From: Hymenobacter nitidus
Lineage (GTDB): Bacteria; Bacteroidota; Bacteroidia; Cytophagales; Hymenobacteraceae
Direction: 5' to 3'
Length of the DNA stretch: 64,000 nt
Assembly (NCBI RefSeq): GCF_020447315.1
Contig: NZ_JAJADQ010000016.1
Coordinates: 1-64,000 of the forward strand
Below, in pieces: positions 27,184 through 37,120 of the stretch. Position 1 is the stretch's first letter. Every line of letters starts with the position of its first letter. The position numbers and the translations under genes are program-made. The notes below the pieces were generated by a model. The model saw only the letters and a program-made list of their open reading frames with translations. It searched no databases and was not told the origin of the DNA.

Positions 27184-30100
27184 GTGCAAGATCCTATTGG
27201 TGCATTCGATACAATACGTGATAATTTTATCCGCTACGTGGAAACTGCCTTCCGCACGCGTTTTGATGATGTGGAAACGCGCCGGCACGCCCTGCTGCAC
27301 CACGACCGGGTGCTGTACCGCCAGCCGTGGGTAGAACCACTGCCGGAATACCAGGGCAGTGGCCGGCAGGTGGAGCAGCAGGTGGGCGAAACCCTGCCTG
27401 GGCTGGAGGCGGCTGATTTGCCTGGCTTTGCCGGACGGGCGGCTGAGCTGAAGCTTTTCAAAGGCCTGGTGAGAGCCGGTCTGGTGGATGCCCCGGACCG
27501 GGAGCTCTACGTCCACCAGGTGGAGATGCTGAAAACCGCCTTGCAGCATAAGCACTGCGTGATCACGTCGGGCACGGGGTCCGGGAAAACTGAATCCTTC
27601 CTTCTGCCCCTCTTCGCCCAGTTGGCGAAGGAAGCCGGTCAATGGCCGGCGCCTGGTGCCATGCCGGATTCCGCCAAAGGATGGTGGCAACGGAAAGGGG
27701 CTCCCGGGCGGCTGACGGATGGCCAGACCGTCGACAAAGCTGCCGCGGCCGGCACGGGCTTGCGGCCGGGCGCGCAGCAAAGGGGGCACGAGACGCGGGT
27801 GGCCGCCGTCCGGGCACTCATTCTGTACCCGATGAATGCATTGGTTGAGGACCAGATGACCCGGCTGCGGCGGGCGTTGGATTCCGACGAAGTCCGGACA
27901 TTCCTGGACAGGCACGCCAACGGGAACCGCATCCACTTCGGCCGTTATACCGGTGCCAGTCCGGTTGCGGGAGAACTGCTGCGCCAAGAGGATGGCCAGC
28001 AGGTGATCAACCAGTGGAAACTGGAAGAGTTGCGCAAGGAGTTGCGGGCAATCGGTGACAACGCCGCAAAAATTCAGCAGTATATCACTGACAAGGGCCT
28101 CAACGATCCTAAGGATGCCAAAAAGCGCGCCAAGGCCAAAGAGCTGACCGCTTATTTTCCCCAGGCGGACGGCTCGGAGATGCGCTCGCGTTTCGACATG
28201 CAAGAGTCCCCGCCGGACATTCTGATCACCAACTACTCAATGCTCAGCATCATGCTGATGCGGGAACTGGACTCTCCCGTGTTCGACAAGACCAAGGCAT
28301 GGCTTCGTGGCGAGGATCTGGGTCAGCTGACGGAAACGGAACGCCTGGAGGCTCGGAAAGAGCGGATTTTTCACCTCATTGTGGACGAGCTCCACCTCTA
28401 CCGTGGCACTGCAGGCACGGAAGTGTCATACCTGTTACGGCTGGTTCTGGACCGTCTCGGACTGACGCCAACGCACCCGCAGCTGCGGATTCTGGCCAGC
28501 AGCGCGTCGCTGGAAACCAGTGAAGAAGAAAAAGAAAAGGAAAGCCGCGGCTTCCTGCATGACTTTTTCGGATTTGCGGATGATGCTCCTGCTGATACCT
28601 TCACAATAATAGAGGGTAAGGAAATCACCGTTACCTCCCCGCAAGCCGACGGTGGCTTGCTGCCAGCTTCAACATTTGCCGACTTGTCAGCGGCGTTCGG
28701 AAGTGGTGAAAACGGGGGATTGAGCGAACCGGCACTGGCAGCGGCGGCTCACGGGCTGAACACGGGATGCGGGCGTTCCGGTGGTGGCCAAAGCGGACTG
28801 GCAGAACTGGCCAGTGTCCTTTTCAGCGAAGAGCTGCAGTTACGGGAGCGCTTATACGCAGCCTGCCACGTGCTTGAGCCTACGGGGAAAAAAGCAAAGC
28901 TGCGGGCGGTCCCGACCCTGCCCGCAGACACGGATGTCCTTCCAGCCGGGTTTGCCTATTTTGGCCACTCCCTGTTTGGCCCCTTGACCGACCCGGCGCG
29001 GCTCAGGCAGGCCGTCCGGGGACTTTTCATCGCGCGTGGCCTGCTTGACCTTCCAGCCTGTGCCGGACTGGAGAAAGCCGCTCGCGATAAGGGACGGGCT
29101 TTGCCCCGCTTCCGCTTTCACTTTTTCTTCCGGAATATAGAAGGGCTATGGGCGGCTTTGCCTGAGGCACCCCGGCCAGGTCAGCCGGCAAATGCAGCCG
29201 GCCTAGTGCGCCCGGTGCTGGGCAAGCTCCTCTCCCAATCCGACCTGAGGACCCCCGATGGGCAGCATATAGTTGAAGCACTGTATTGTGATAATTGCGG
29301 CACCGTGTTCTACGGCGGCAGCCGGTTGGACCTGCAAGGGATAAGCGATGAACTGAACTTCCAGATGCTCACCGTGAGTCCGGAAATTGAGGGCATTCCG
29401 GAAAAAGTTGCCGAAACCCTCGTGGAGCGCCGCAACTACCGCGAGTACGCCGTGTTCTGGCCCGGGACCGGCCAGCAGTTCACTCCCCACGAACGGGCCA
29501 ATGGCCAAGCGTGGGGGGCCACCGAGGCGCTGTACCGGTGGACCCAACCCGGGGTGGGGGAAAACCGGCCCAACAACCAGGCACGTTGGGTGGAGGCAGC
29601 CATTGACAGCCGCTCGGGCAACGTGCGGCTTGGGCCAGCTGGGGAGATACCAGTGGATGCCGGCTCCGACTGGATCACCGGCCGGCTGTTCACCGTGGCC
29701 GCTGCCCAGGGAGAGGAGCTTGACGTCAGCCAAGTAAGGGCCATGCCCGCCGTATGCCCCGCCTGTGGGGTCTGTCACGAGATTACGGGGCCCGCCCACC
29801 AGCCGGTTGGCCGGCGCAAAACGAGTTCCGTGCGGGGGTTCCGGACGGGTTTTGCGCAAACCAGCCAGACCTTCGCAAAGGAACTGATGATGCAGCTTCC
29901 CGGTGACGTGGAGGGAGCCCGCAAGCTGGTGGTATTTTCCGATAGCCGGGAGGATGCTGCGCAGGTCGCCAATGGCATTGAGCGCAACCATTACAGCGAT
30001 TTGTTGCGGGAACTGCTGGCCGACCACTTGTTGCACCGGGTGGCTTCAAGCAAACGGGTGCTGTCAGTGCTTGAACGCCAGCCAGCGCCGGCCGCCTCAG

Positions 30101-33100
30101 AGCTCAAGAAGCTGGAAACCCTTGAACCGGATTTATATGCCAGCCTGACCTGGTGGCTGGAACAGGCCGCTTACACGGGAAGCAATGCGCAGGGCAAGGC
30201 CCAGGCCGAGGAATTCCGCCGGAAACTGGCCAAAGTACGCAAGTCCCGTATTTCAATGCGGGACTTGACCGACAATCTGAACGCCGGGGGAGGCGAACTG
30301 GTAAGAAGGCTTTTGTCTTTGGGCGTGAATCCCGGCGGAAACGACCGGCGCATGCAGGAATTGCCCCCGGAGGAAGGAGGCAAAGAATGGTTCAGGGCAG
30401 TGAATTTCGAGCACTCCCCGGAGTGGAAAGGCGACTATCCCTTGTTTCAGACCCTTATCCGCAACGAGCTGACGGGCAATCTGGCCGGCTTGCTCTTCCG
30501 GCGGCTGTTCTACGCGCTTGAGGCCGCCGGCCTGGGCATCGTGCGGGTACTGGCGGGTGAAGGAGGAGCCACCAGGCTCGTAGAGACTTTGCAAAATCAG
30601 CTACCCATCCCGTTAAGGCCTCACACCGACGACCTGCTGAGTGCAGTGGTACGCATTTTGGGCGACAAGTACCGTTACGAACCGGGCGGCTTTCCCAAAG
30701 ATCAGCCCTTGGCCTCAGGCAATGATTTCCCCCGGCCGGTGCGGGAGTATATCCACCGGGTAGTGGAACGGCTGGCGCCTGGGTCGGATGTTCCCCAGAT
30801 ACTGGAAAACATCCGCCAGTGCCTGCTGAGTACGGGAAATGAGGTACTGGATGATTCTGGCAACGTTCGGGTTGCCGAACTCTGGCTCGAGGCCGTTACG
30901 GAGGATAGCCCGGCCTGGGTATGCCGCAACTGCCAACGGCCGCACCTTCACCCTGCCGCCGGCACATGCACGGCCTGCCGCCAGCCCCTGCCTACCGGAA
31001 CCACGGTGCGTTGCCATGATCTATGGGACCGGAATTACCTGGCTTATCATGCGGCTTTGCACCCGCGGCCTTCGATCCGGCTGCACTGCGAAGAGCTGAC
31101 GGGGCAGACGGATGACCAGTTTGAGCGGCAGCGCCACTTCCGCGACGTTATCTTAAAAGACGAGGGCCCAGCGCATATCCGCACCATCGACCTGCTGAGC
31201 GTAACCACCACCCTGGAAGTGGGAGTGGACATCGGGGCTTTGCAAGCCGTAATGCTGGCCAACATGCCGCCGCAGCGCTTCAATTACCAGCAGCGCGTGG
31301 GCCGTGCGGGCCGGCGGGGGCAGGCCTACTCCGTGGCATTCACGTTTTGCCGGGGCCGCAGCCACGACGAATTTTATTTCTCCAATCCCCACAAGATTAC
31401 CGGCGATGATGCTCCCACTCCTTTCCTGGCCATGGACCAGCCCCGTATCCTGCGGCGCGTACTGGCAAAGGCCGTGCTGCGCGAAGCTTTCCGGGACAGT
31501 GGAGCGGAGCGGGGCGGGGTGCATGGCGAATTTGGCGGGTCAGATAACTGGCATGCCCTCCGGACTGGGGTAACGGACTGGCTCACCACCAGCCACACCC
31601 GCGTCAACGAGCTGCTGGACCTGCTGATGGCTAATCCGGACCCGGTTTTGCGGGCCGGACTGCTGGCCTGGGTGACTGGCAACGGCCCGGGCAGCCTGGT
31701 GCAGCAGATGGACGTTGCGCTCGATGGAGACTCGCTGCTGGCGGATAACCTGTCCGAAACACTGGCTCAGAGCGGCATCCTTCCCATGTTCGGGATGCCT
31801 ACCACCGTTCGCAACCTGTATCTGGGATTCAAGCAAGCCGGACACGGCCGCTGGGCATCGCCGCTCATCGACCGGCCATTGGACTTGGCGATTTATGAAT
31901 TTGCCCCCGGTGCGCAGAAAATGAAGGACAAAGTGGTGCACATGGCGGTAGGATTCACATCCGAGGTGGAGGAGACGCGGCAACCCAACGGGGGGCGCAC
32001 CCTGTCCAACCGGGTAGGTCCCGGCGGTGGGGCGGTTGCCAACCGGAAGTGGATGCTGCACTGTCCGGAGTGCTTCTTCTGCAAAACATACCCGGCCACG
32101 GTTCCCCCGCCGGCCGAATGCCCGGAATGCCACACTGATCTGACTCCTGCAGACCCGGAAGCCGGACCCTTCCACGTATTTGCAATCGGTTCACCACGCG
32201 CTTTCCGCACAGCTTATACTGGTGGCAAGGATGACCGCGAGCCGATTGATTCATTTGCGCAGCGGCCTCCCTTACTAGCCGAACAAAGGGAACATAACAA
32301 ACCAGAGCAGAAAGTGCGCAACAACGCCCTGTTGTCACTAGCCGACGCCGACACCGTCTGGCGCCTGAACAAGGGGCCACGGGATATGCTGTTCCGCGGC
32401 AGGGTTTACGCTGGCGGCATCAATGTAAGGCCCACCAATCAGGAACTGCGCTTCACGGAGCAGTGGCTGATGACCCCGAACAACCTGTGGGCCCCAGCCA
32501 CCAACGCCGGCTATAACATCAATTACTGGGCTCACGGTGCGGAAGAACGGCTGGCACTGGCAGCCAACAAAAAAACCGAGATTCTGCGCTTGCAGCCTTC
32601 CACAGTGCCACTGGTGCTCAACCTGGCCCTGGACCAGCGGCGCCGTGACTGGGCGTCGCAAGGGCAAGCCCATGGCCTGAAAGCAGCTTACTACTCCGCC
32701 GCCTTCCTCTTGCAGAGGGTGATGGCTGACCGCCTTGATGTGGAACCGGCCGAAATTGAAATCGCTGGTATATCCCAGATACCTGTTGAGGATGACCACT
32801 ACGAGCGTTTTGCCGGGCAGATTGTGCTTTGCGATGCGCTGGCCAACGGCTCTGGCTTTGTGCGTCAACTGTACCGGGAACTGGGCCCAACCGGGGGAGC
32901 AGGCTTACTGGATGACATCCTGGCTCCTGCTGATGCGGAAAGCTACATCGGCAACATTCACCTCGGGCTGGACGGCAATGGGTCAACCCACCCGGACCGG
33001 TGCAAAAGCGCGTGCTACGATTGCCTGAAGGGGTACCGGAACATGAGCTACCACGCCTTGCTGGATTGGCGTCTGGGCATGGCCCTGCTTCGCGTGATGA

Positions 33101-33507
33101 ACGATGCGGGCTATGTGGCGGGGGCAGACGGAAACTTTGGTTTTGTGGAACTCCGCGACTGGCCCGCCCTAGCCAAAGATTGGCTGGATTCATTCAATGC
33201 CGGGTTTGGCGCCGACGGCCAGCCTCTGGGTGAAACCAGGTTGCTTGGTTCTGGCCGGATTCCGGTTTTGAGTTGGGGACCTGCCAAAAACCGTAAAGCG
33301 GCGCTGGTTGTGCATCCCTTCTGGGATTTGTCGGCGCTGGAGGCCGACGGCTGGCTCGCGGAGGTGCTGCGGGAAGCACACAGCCTCACCACCGGGAGCG
33401 GTGCTGTCCATTACATCGACAGCTTCAACCTGTCCCGCCGGCCCGGCCGTTGTTACGAATGGCTCATGAAGGCAGCTGTGCGCCCCGCCACGACGGAAAC
33501 CTCCTAG
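27184..33507 (+). CDS. druE: Giant SF2 helicase with DUF1998 domain (DruE-like)
   Basis: A 2107-residue protein starting at a GTG. SF2 motifs: Walker A GTGSGKT at about residue 125, DELH box (VDELHLYRGTAGTE) near 400, and motif VI QRVGRAGRRGQ near 1365. Several Cys pairs look like zinc sites: CDNCG near 700, CPACGVC near 858, CRNCQ...CTAC near 1248-1268, CPECFFC...CPEC near 1625-1645. The C-terminal DUF1998 region ends with CKSACYDCLKGYRN near 1940. Length, helicase plus DUF1998, and neighbours point to the DruE helicase of Druantia. It is probably the motor that engages invading DNA. An alternative is another DUF1998 helicase such as DISARM DrmA/DrmB, but no such protein pair is present. Confidence 0.9.
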   Translation: MQDPIGAFDTIRDNFIRYVETAFRTRFDDVETRRHALLHHDRVLYRQPWVEPLPEYQGSGRQVEQQVGETLPGLEAADLPGFAGRAAELKLFKGLVRAGLVDAPDRELYVHQVEMLKTALQHKHCVITSGTGSGKTESFLLPLFAQLAKEAGQWPAPGAMPDSAKGWWQRKGAPGRLTDGQTVDKAAAAGTGLRPGAQQRGHETRVAAVRALILYPMNALVEDQMTRLRRALDSDEVRTFLDRHANGNRIHFGRYTGASPVAGELLRQEDGQQVINQWKLEELRKELRAIGDNAAKIQQYITDKGLNDPKDAKKRAKAKELTAYFPQADGSEMRSRFDMQESPPDILITNYSMLSIMLMRELDSPVFDKTKAWLRGEDLGQLTETERLEARKERIFHLIVDELHLYRGTAGTEVSYLLRLVLDRLGLTPTHPQLRILASSASLETSEEEKEKESRGFLHDFFGFADDAPADTFTIIEGKEITVTSPQADGGLLPASTFADLSAAFGSGENGGLSEPALAAAAHGLNTGCGRSGGGQSGLAELASVLFSEELQLRERLYAACHVLEPTGKKAKLRAVPTLPADTDVLPAGFAYFGHSLFGPLTDPARLRQAVRGLFIARGLLDLPACAGLEKAARDKGRALPRFRFHFFFRNIEGLWAALPEAPRPGQPANAAGLVRPVLGKLLSQSDLRTPDGQHIVEALYCDNCGTVFYGGSRLDLQGISDELNFQMLTVSPEIEGIPEKVAETLVERRNYREYAVFWPGTGQQFTPHERANGQAWGATEALYRWTQPGVGENRPNNQARWVEAAIDSRSGNVRLGPAGEIPVDAGSDWITGRLFTVAAAQGEELDVSQVRAMPAVCPACGVCHEITGPAHQPVGRRKTSSVRGFRTGFAQTSQTFAKELMMQLPGDVEGARKLVVFSDSREDAAQVANGIERNHYSDLLRELLADHLLHRVASSKRVLSVLERQPAPAASELKKLETLEPDLYASLTWWLEQAAYTGSNAQGKAQAEEFRRKLAKVRKSRISMRDLTDNLNAGGGELVRRLLSLGVNPGGNDRRMQELPPEEGGKEWFRAVNFEHSPEWKGDYPLFQTLIRNELTGNLAGLLFRRLFYALEAAGLGIVRVLAGEGGATRLVETLQNQLPIPLRPHTDDLLSAVVRILGDKYRYEPGGFPKDQPLASGNDFPRPVREYIHRVVERLAPGSDVPQILENIRQCLLSTGNEVLDDSGNVRVAELWLEAVTEDSPAWVCRNCQRPHLHPAAGTCTACRQPLPTGTTVRCHDLWDRNYLAYHAALHPRPSIRLHCEELTGQTDDQFERQRHFRDVILKDEGPAHIRTIDLLSVTTTLEVGVDIGALQAVMLANMPPQRFNYQQRVGRAGRRGQAYSVAFTFCRGRSHDEFYFSNPHKITGDDAPTPFLAMDQPRILRRVLAKAVLREAFRDSGAERGGVHGEFGGSDNWHALRTGVTDWLTTSHTRVNELLDLLMANPDPVLRAGLLAWVTGNGPGSLVQQMDVALDGDSLLADNLSETLAQSGILPMFGMPTTVRNLYLGFKQAGHGRWASPLIDRPLDLAIYEFAPGAQKMKDKVVHMAVGFTSEVEETRQPNGGRTLSNRVGPGGGAVANRKWMLHCPECFFCKTYPATVPPPAECPECHTDLTPADPEAGPFHVFAIGSPRAFRTAYTGGKDDREPIDSFAQRPPLLAEQREHNKPEQKVRNNALLSLADADTVWRLNKGPRDMLFRGRVYAGGINVRPTNQELRFTEQWLMTPNNLWAPATNAGYNINYWAHGAEERLALAANKKTEILRLQPSTVPLVLNLALDQRRRDWASQGQAHGLKAAYYSAAFLLQRVMADRLDVEPAEIEIAGISQIPVEDDHYERFAGQIVLCDALANGSGFVRQLYRELGPTGGAGLLDDILAPADAESYIGNIHLGLDGNGSTHPDRCKSACYDCLKGYRNMSYHALLDWRLGMALLRVMNDAGYVAGADGNFGFVELRDWPALAKDWLDSFNAGFGADGQPLGETRLLGSGRIPVLSWGPAKNRKAALVVHPFWDLSALEADGWLAEVLREAHSLTTGSGAVHYIDSFNLSRRPGRCYEWLMKAAVRPATTETS

Positions 33508-33509
33508 CC

Positions 33510-34571
33510 ATGGTGTTAAGTCCAAGCCAATTCAGTCAGGTTCAGGAGTGTGGTTACCGGTTCGTGCTCAAACTGCAGGGAGCCGCGGCGCTGCCAGCCG
33601 GCAGCGCCGCGGCCTTAGGCAATGTGCTGCACCGTCTCATGCAGGAGCACGTCGGACGCCCATTCACGGATGCCGAAGCATTTGAGGAAGCCTGGCAGCG
33701 GCAGGTCGCGTATCAGGAACTGCTCCTCTCCACTAGCGTCCTCTCCGCTGCGCTGGTGCCGCTTGCGCGTACGGCCCACGGGTACGCCGTAAAAAAAGCG
33801 ATTCTACGGCATAGCCTGCTTAACCCGTCACAACCCCAAGCACGGTGGTCCGCGAAGGCCGGCACTTCCAAGTCCTATCTGGGCGCGGAAGTCAAATTGG
33901 GGGGAGCCGGGCCTGTTGCTGGGCGGGCAGACCTTATCCGTGCGGCCAGTGGCGGACCTGAACTGGTGGATTACAAATCCGGCCGGTTCACGGCAGACCA
34001 ACTGGACAAAGACGGCCAGGTGGTCGCTAAACCAGAATATGTCCAACAGCTTCACCTGTACGCGGCGCTCTACTACGAGGAAGCAGGCCATTGGCCAAGC
34101 CGCCTGCTGCTTGCCGGGCTCGATGGAACCGAGCTGGAAGTACCCTTCCTGCCGGCGGAGTGCCTGACCCTGCTGGCTACAGCCAGATCCATGGCGACGG
34201 CGCTTGAGGCGGCTGCGCGGACCGGGGACGGTGCGCAGCTCGCCCGGCCCGCGCCGGCAGTATGCCGAAGGTGCGCGTACCGGCCCCATTGCACCCCGTA
34301 TCTGGCGCTGGTTGCGGCCGAGGGTGGGTGCTTGGGCTCCGACGTGTCGGGAGTGATCTCCGCCATTGTCCACCGGGGCAACCGGCTGGTGCTTACCCTC
34401 TCAACCGGAACCGGCTCGATCAGCGTGCAAGCCATAGGCGCTACTGCCGGCCGCTTACACCAGGACGCGGCCATGGTAATGGGCGCTAAAATCATCATTT
34501 TTGGAGTGCATCCAACCCCGGTAAACCGTACTTTTACTGCCGAGCCAACAGCAGCGGTGGCTCACCTTTAA
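33510..34571 (+). CDS. RecB/Cas4-type PD-(D/E)XK nuclease with Fe-S cysteines (DruG-like by position)
   Basis: A 353-residue protein from the ATG at 33510, which is 2 bp after the helicase stop. Nuclease core: H41 (LGNVLHRL), D141 (AGRADLI), D154-Y-K156 (VDYKSGR) and QxxxY near residues 179-184. Four cysteines, C14 (VQECGYRF) and C252/C255/C261 (CRRCAYRPHC), match the iron-sulfur arrangement of AddB/Cas4-like nucleases. It is likely to process ends made by the partner helicase. In a Druantia type II reading it takes the DruG position. No helicase motif is present in this protein itself. Confidence 0.88.
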   Translation: MVLSPSQFSQVQECGYRFVLKLQGAAALPAGSAAALGNVLHRLMQEHVGRPFTDAEAFEEAWQRQVAYQELLLSTSVLSAALVPLARTAHGYAVKKAILRHSLLNPSQPQARWSAKAGTSKSYLGAEVKLGGAGPVAGRADLIRAASGGPELVDYKSGRFTADQLDKDGQVVAKPEYVQQLHLYAALYYEEAGHWPSRLLLAGLDGTELEVPFLPAECLTLLATARSMATALEAAARTGDGAQLARPAPAVCRRCAYRPHCTPYLALVAAEGGCLGSDVSGVISAIVHRGNRLVLTLSTGTGSISVQAIGATAGRLHQDAAMVMGAKIIIFGVHPTPVNRTFTAEPTAAVAHL

Positions 34572-34600
34572 AGTATTTGACAATAAACTAGCTATCTACC

Positions 34601-35842
34601 TTGGCATCTATTCCCCTGCCTGGCAAAAAGCGGAAGGCCCCCGTTTCCATCCCCGTGCTCTCCTTCTTCACTGGGGGCGGTCTGATGGACATGGGCTTCG
34701 AACAGGCAGGCTTTCAGGTAGTCTGGACCAACGAGATGGATCCCGAGTTTGTGCGCCTTTATGAAGCCGGCATGACTGCCTGGCGGCGGGCGGCAGATCC
34801 GCAGGCCAAAGAGGCAAAAATCACCGCACCGGGCCGCCTGATGGAAGCCGGCGAGCCGACGGAAGTGCTTCAGCAGGCTTTTGGCAGTGCGCCTCCCCCC
34901 CTGTTCGGCATGATTGGCGGGCCGCCGTGCCAGGATTTCAGCATTGCGGGCCTACAGGCCGGATTTGCGGGTACCCGGGGCAGCGTCACCCACGAGTACT
35001 GCTTATATGTACACTACATGCGCCCGGCCTTTTTTGTCATGGAAAATGTGACCGGGCTGCTGAGAACCAAGCACCGGCAAGGGTTTGAGGATTTGCTGGA
35101 ATTCCTTGGCCGGGATTATGTCACTGATTTCTCTTTGCTCAACTCCCTGGACTACGGTGTCCCCCAGAACCGAGAGCGGTTGTTCCTGATCGGTTTGCGC
35201 CGGGACCTCCTTAAACCAACAATTGCCCCTGAAACATTCCAGATGGGTTGGGCCAACTGGGTTGTTGAGCAGACGCATGCCGGAGTGAAAGGCAAATACA
35301 AATGGCCTACCGTGGTCAGCAAAGGAAAAGAGCCCAAGCCCCCAAGAACGGCCAAACAGCTGAGGTTATGCGTCGAAAGATGCTTGGTGCCGGAAGAACT
35401 GGAATCATCCACTCCCAACGCAACCGACCGGTTCAACTTATATTCCGACAAACCCGCCAATACGCCTGAAGGGATGGTATCGAACCGGTCGTTCAAACGG
35501 CTTCACCGCTACCGGTTCAGCCCCACGGCCTGCTACGGGAACAACGAGGTGCACCTGCATCCGTGGCGGAACGAGCGGCTATCGGTGCGGGAAGTGCTGC
35601 GCATTCAAGGCGTGGAAGACAGCTATGTACTGCCCCCTGGACAGCCCTTGAGCGCAAAGTTCAAGATGATTGGTAATGGGGTACCCGTCCCCTTGGCCTA
35701 CGGCATCGCACGTACAGTCTCCCGGTTGCTGCAGGCGTATTGCACCCTGCCCGCCGGGGCCGCAGTTGCCCCCGCCCCCACAAGGCCCCGGCGCAGGCGG
35801 GCCGCTGAGCCACTCCTGGCGCAGGCCCCGGTCCTGTTCTGA
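34601..35842 (+). CDS. C5-cytosine DNA methyltransferase (DruM-like)
   Basis: A 413-residue protein. Motif I SFFTGGGLMDMGFEQAGF (about residues 21-38), motif IV GGPPCQDFS with catalytic C110, motif VI MENV (147-150), motif VIII DYGVPQNRERLFLIG, and motif X MIGNGVPVPLA near the C-terminus. All are intact, so it should be active. The variable region between motifs VIII and IX is moderate in size, suggesting one target site. A TTG at 34601 is the only start that keeps motif I whole. It probably marks self DNA for the Druantia-like system, with Vsr repairing resulting deamination. Confidence 0.95.
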   Translation: MASIPLPGKKRKAPVSIPVLSFFTGGGLMDMGFEQAGFQVVWTNEMDPEFVRLYEAGMTAWRRAADPQAKEAKITAPGRLMEAGEPTEVLQQAFGSAPPPLFGMIGGPPCQDFSIAGLQAGFAGTRGSVTHEYCLYVHYMRPAFFVMENVTGLLRTKHRQGFEDLLEFLGRDYVTDFSLLNSLDYGVPQNRERLFLIGLRRDLLKPTIAPETFQMGWANWVVEQTHAGVKGKYKWPTVVSKGKEPKPPRTAKQLRLCVERCLVPEELESSTPNATDRFNLYSDKPANTPEGMVSNRSFKRLHRYRFSPTACYGNNEVHLHPWRNERLSVREVLRIQGVEDSYVLPPGQPLSAKFKMIGNGVPVPLAYGIARTVSRLLQAYCTLPAGAAVAPAPTRPRRRRAAEPLLAQAPVLF

Positions 35843-35859
35843 CCTCCCGCTGCCACAAA

Positions 35860-36186
35860 ATGTGGTTACTTTACGCAATGCTGAACGCCATCCTTTACCA
35901 ACCGCATTGCCCACCCCAGGCAGTCCCCGCCGGCGGATTGGCGCTGCCTGACCAGACAACCGGTTACGCATCCGTTACTGATCAGGTAGCTGCTTTGCTG
36001 GACTGCAGGCCGGGCATGGTGGACGTGCTGGCTTGCGGACCCGCTTACGTAGTATATACGGTGTTTGACTGCGAAGGACCGGTGAACGAAGTGGCCATGG
36101 CGGCAGTGGCAGCAGTATCCGGAGTGAATTTCGAGATGAGCGACGAGCACTCCATTCTCTGTGGCCCAGTGCTTGTCGTGTGCTGA
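35860..36186 (+). CDS. Small hypothetical protein after the methyltransferase
   Basis: A 108-residue protein starting 17 bp after the methyltransferase stop. Its middle and end read as a compact domain (ASVTDQVAALLDCRPGMVDV, then an alternating hydrophobic strand). No family is recognised. It is convergent with the membrane-protein gene on the other strand, 31 bp away. It may be an extra member of the defence operon, or a chance frame. Confidence 0.45.
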   Translation: MWLLYAMLNAILYQPHCPPQAVPAGGLALPDQTTGYASVTDQVAALLDCRPGMVDVLACGPAYVVYTVFDCEGPVNEVAMAAVAAVSGVNFEMSDEHSILCGPVLVVC

Positions 36187-36217
36187 GGTGGCTGTCCACT
36201 TTGCTTCGCACTGAAAG

Positions 36218-37120
36218 TCATTCCTCCACTCTGGAGGCCCCCGTTGATGGAGGTGAATACCCCAGAGCACGGCGTAAGGCTCCTGTTGCAATGCCCCGAA
36301 GCTTGTCGCGTAATCCTGAAAAGGCCCCCAACACGTCCACCCCGAACGCTGACGTCAGTAACAGGGCCAGTTTCACCCATCCATTCTCAGGGTAGCGCAC
36401 AGTGGCAACACCCAAGCTCACTACCAGCGCAAGTACCGGCACCGTGACCACAAATGCCGCGATGCGGCGCGTGCGGAGCAGAAAGCGCTCCGTGAATTGC
36501 TCCGCCGCAAAAAACTGCTCGGGGTTCAGCATCCCCTTGCTGTTGAAAGCCAACTCCAGGGCCTTCAGTGAGATCAGGTTGAGAAACGGTGAGGTGAAAA
36601 ACGGGAATGGCTGCCGCCACAAAAACTTGAACATCTTGTTCAGGCGCGTCTCGTCAGGAACCTGTTCGCCGGTAAGCACCTGGTAAACCAGGGACACCTG
36701 GTGGTAGTCTTCGCGATTGTTGAGGTTGCCCGCCAGGATGTTGCGCAACGTGGCATTCAGCTTCTGCCTCTCCTCATCGTGGGACGCACGCAAGGAAAGC
36801 AACTGGCGCACCCACTCGCTGGGCAGCGCAAATTTTTTGACCGCGCATACCAGCGAGAACACCAGGTAATCATTGTAAATCCATTCTGATTCCTTGTTCG
36901 GCTTACGCCCCTGCAGCTGCTGGTACAATTCCCGGCACGGCACCGCTTCAGCGTGGCGCACAAAGTGCAGCACATTACAGGCCAGGCTGTTGGAATCAGC
37001 CAATTGCAGCCTGGGCGGCTGCAAATCGGGCTGGTCGTAGAGGATGCCCACAAAAAAGTGGGGCATGGGGCTTTCCAGCAGCGGGGCCATGTAGGCCGAT
37101 TTTGCTTCTAGAGAAACCAT
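36218..37120 (-). CDS. Two-helix membrane protein, partner of the Argonaute (candidate effector)
   Basis: A 300-residue protein. Residues 1-215 are soluble and helical, and two membrane helices follow at about 220-242 and 247-268, then a short basic tail. The start at 37120 overlaps the end of the upstream Argonaute gene by 13 bp, so the two are translationally coupled. Inactive long-B prokaryotic Argonautes are known to be encoded with toxic effectors, including transmembrane ones (BPAM class). I infer a membrane-perturbing effector triggered by the Argonaute. The similarity to known BPAM proteins was not tested. Confidence 0.8.
   Translation of the reverse strand: MVSLEAKSAYMAPLLESPMPHFFVGILYDQPDLQPPRLQLADSNSLACNVLHFVRHAEAVPCRELYQQLQGRKPNKESEWIYNDYLVFSLVCAVKKFALPSEWVRQLLSLRASHDEERQKLNATLRNILAGNLNNREDYHQVSLVYQVLTGEQVPDETRLNKMFKFLWRQPFPFFTSPFLNLISLKALELAFNSKGMLNPEQFFAAEQFTERFLLRTRRIAAFVVTVPVLALVVSLGVATVRYPENGWVKLALLLTSAFGVDVLGAFSGLRDKLRGIATGALRRALGYSPPSTGASRVEE

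Noticed and set aside
27172..28203. Long minus-strand frame over the helicase N-terminus
   Set aside because: Lies opposite SF2 motif I and has no recognisable domain; typical mirror frame in GC-rich DNA.
21679..35842. DISARM classification
   Set aside because: DUF1998 helicase and methylase are present but no separate DrmA/DrmB pair or PLD nuclease DrmC.
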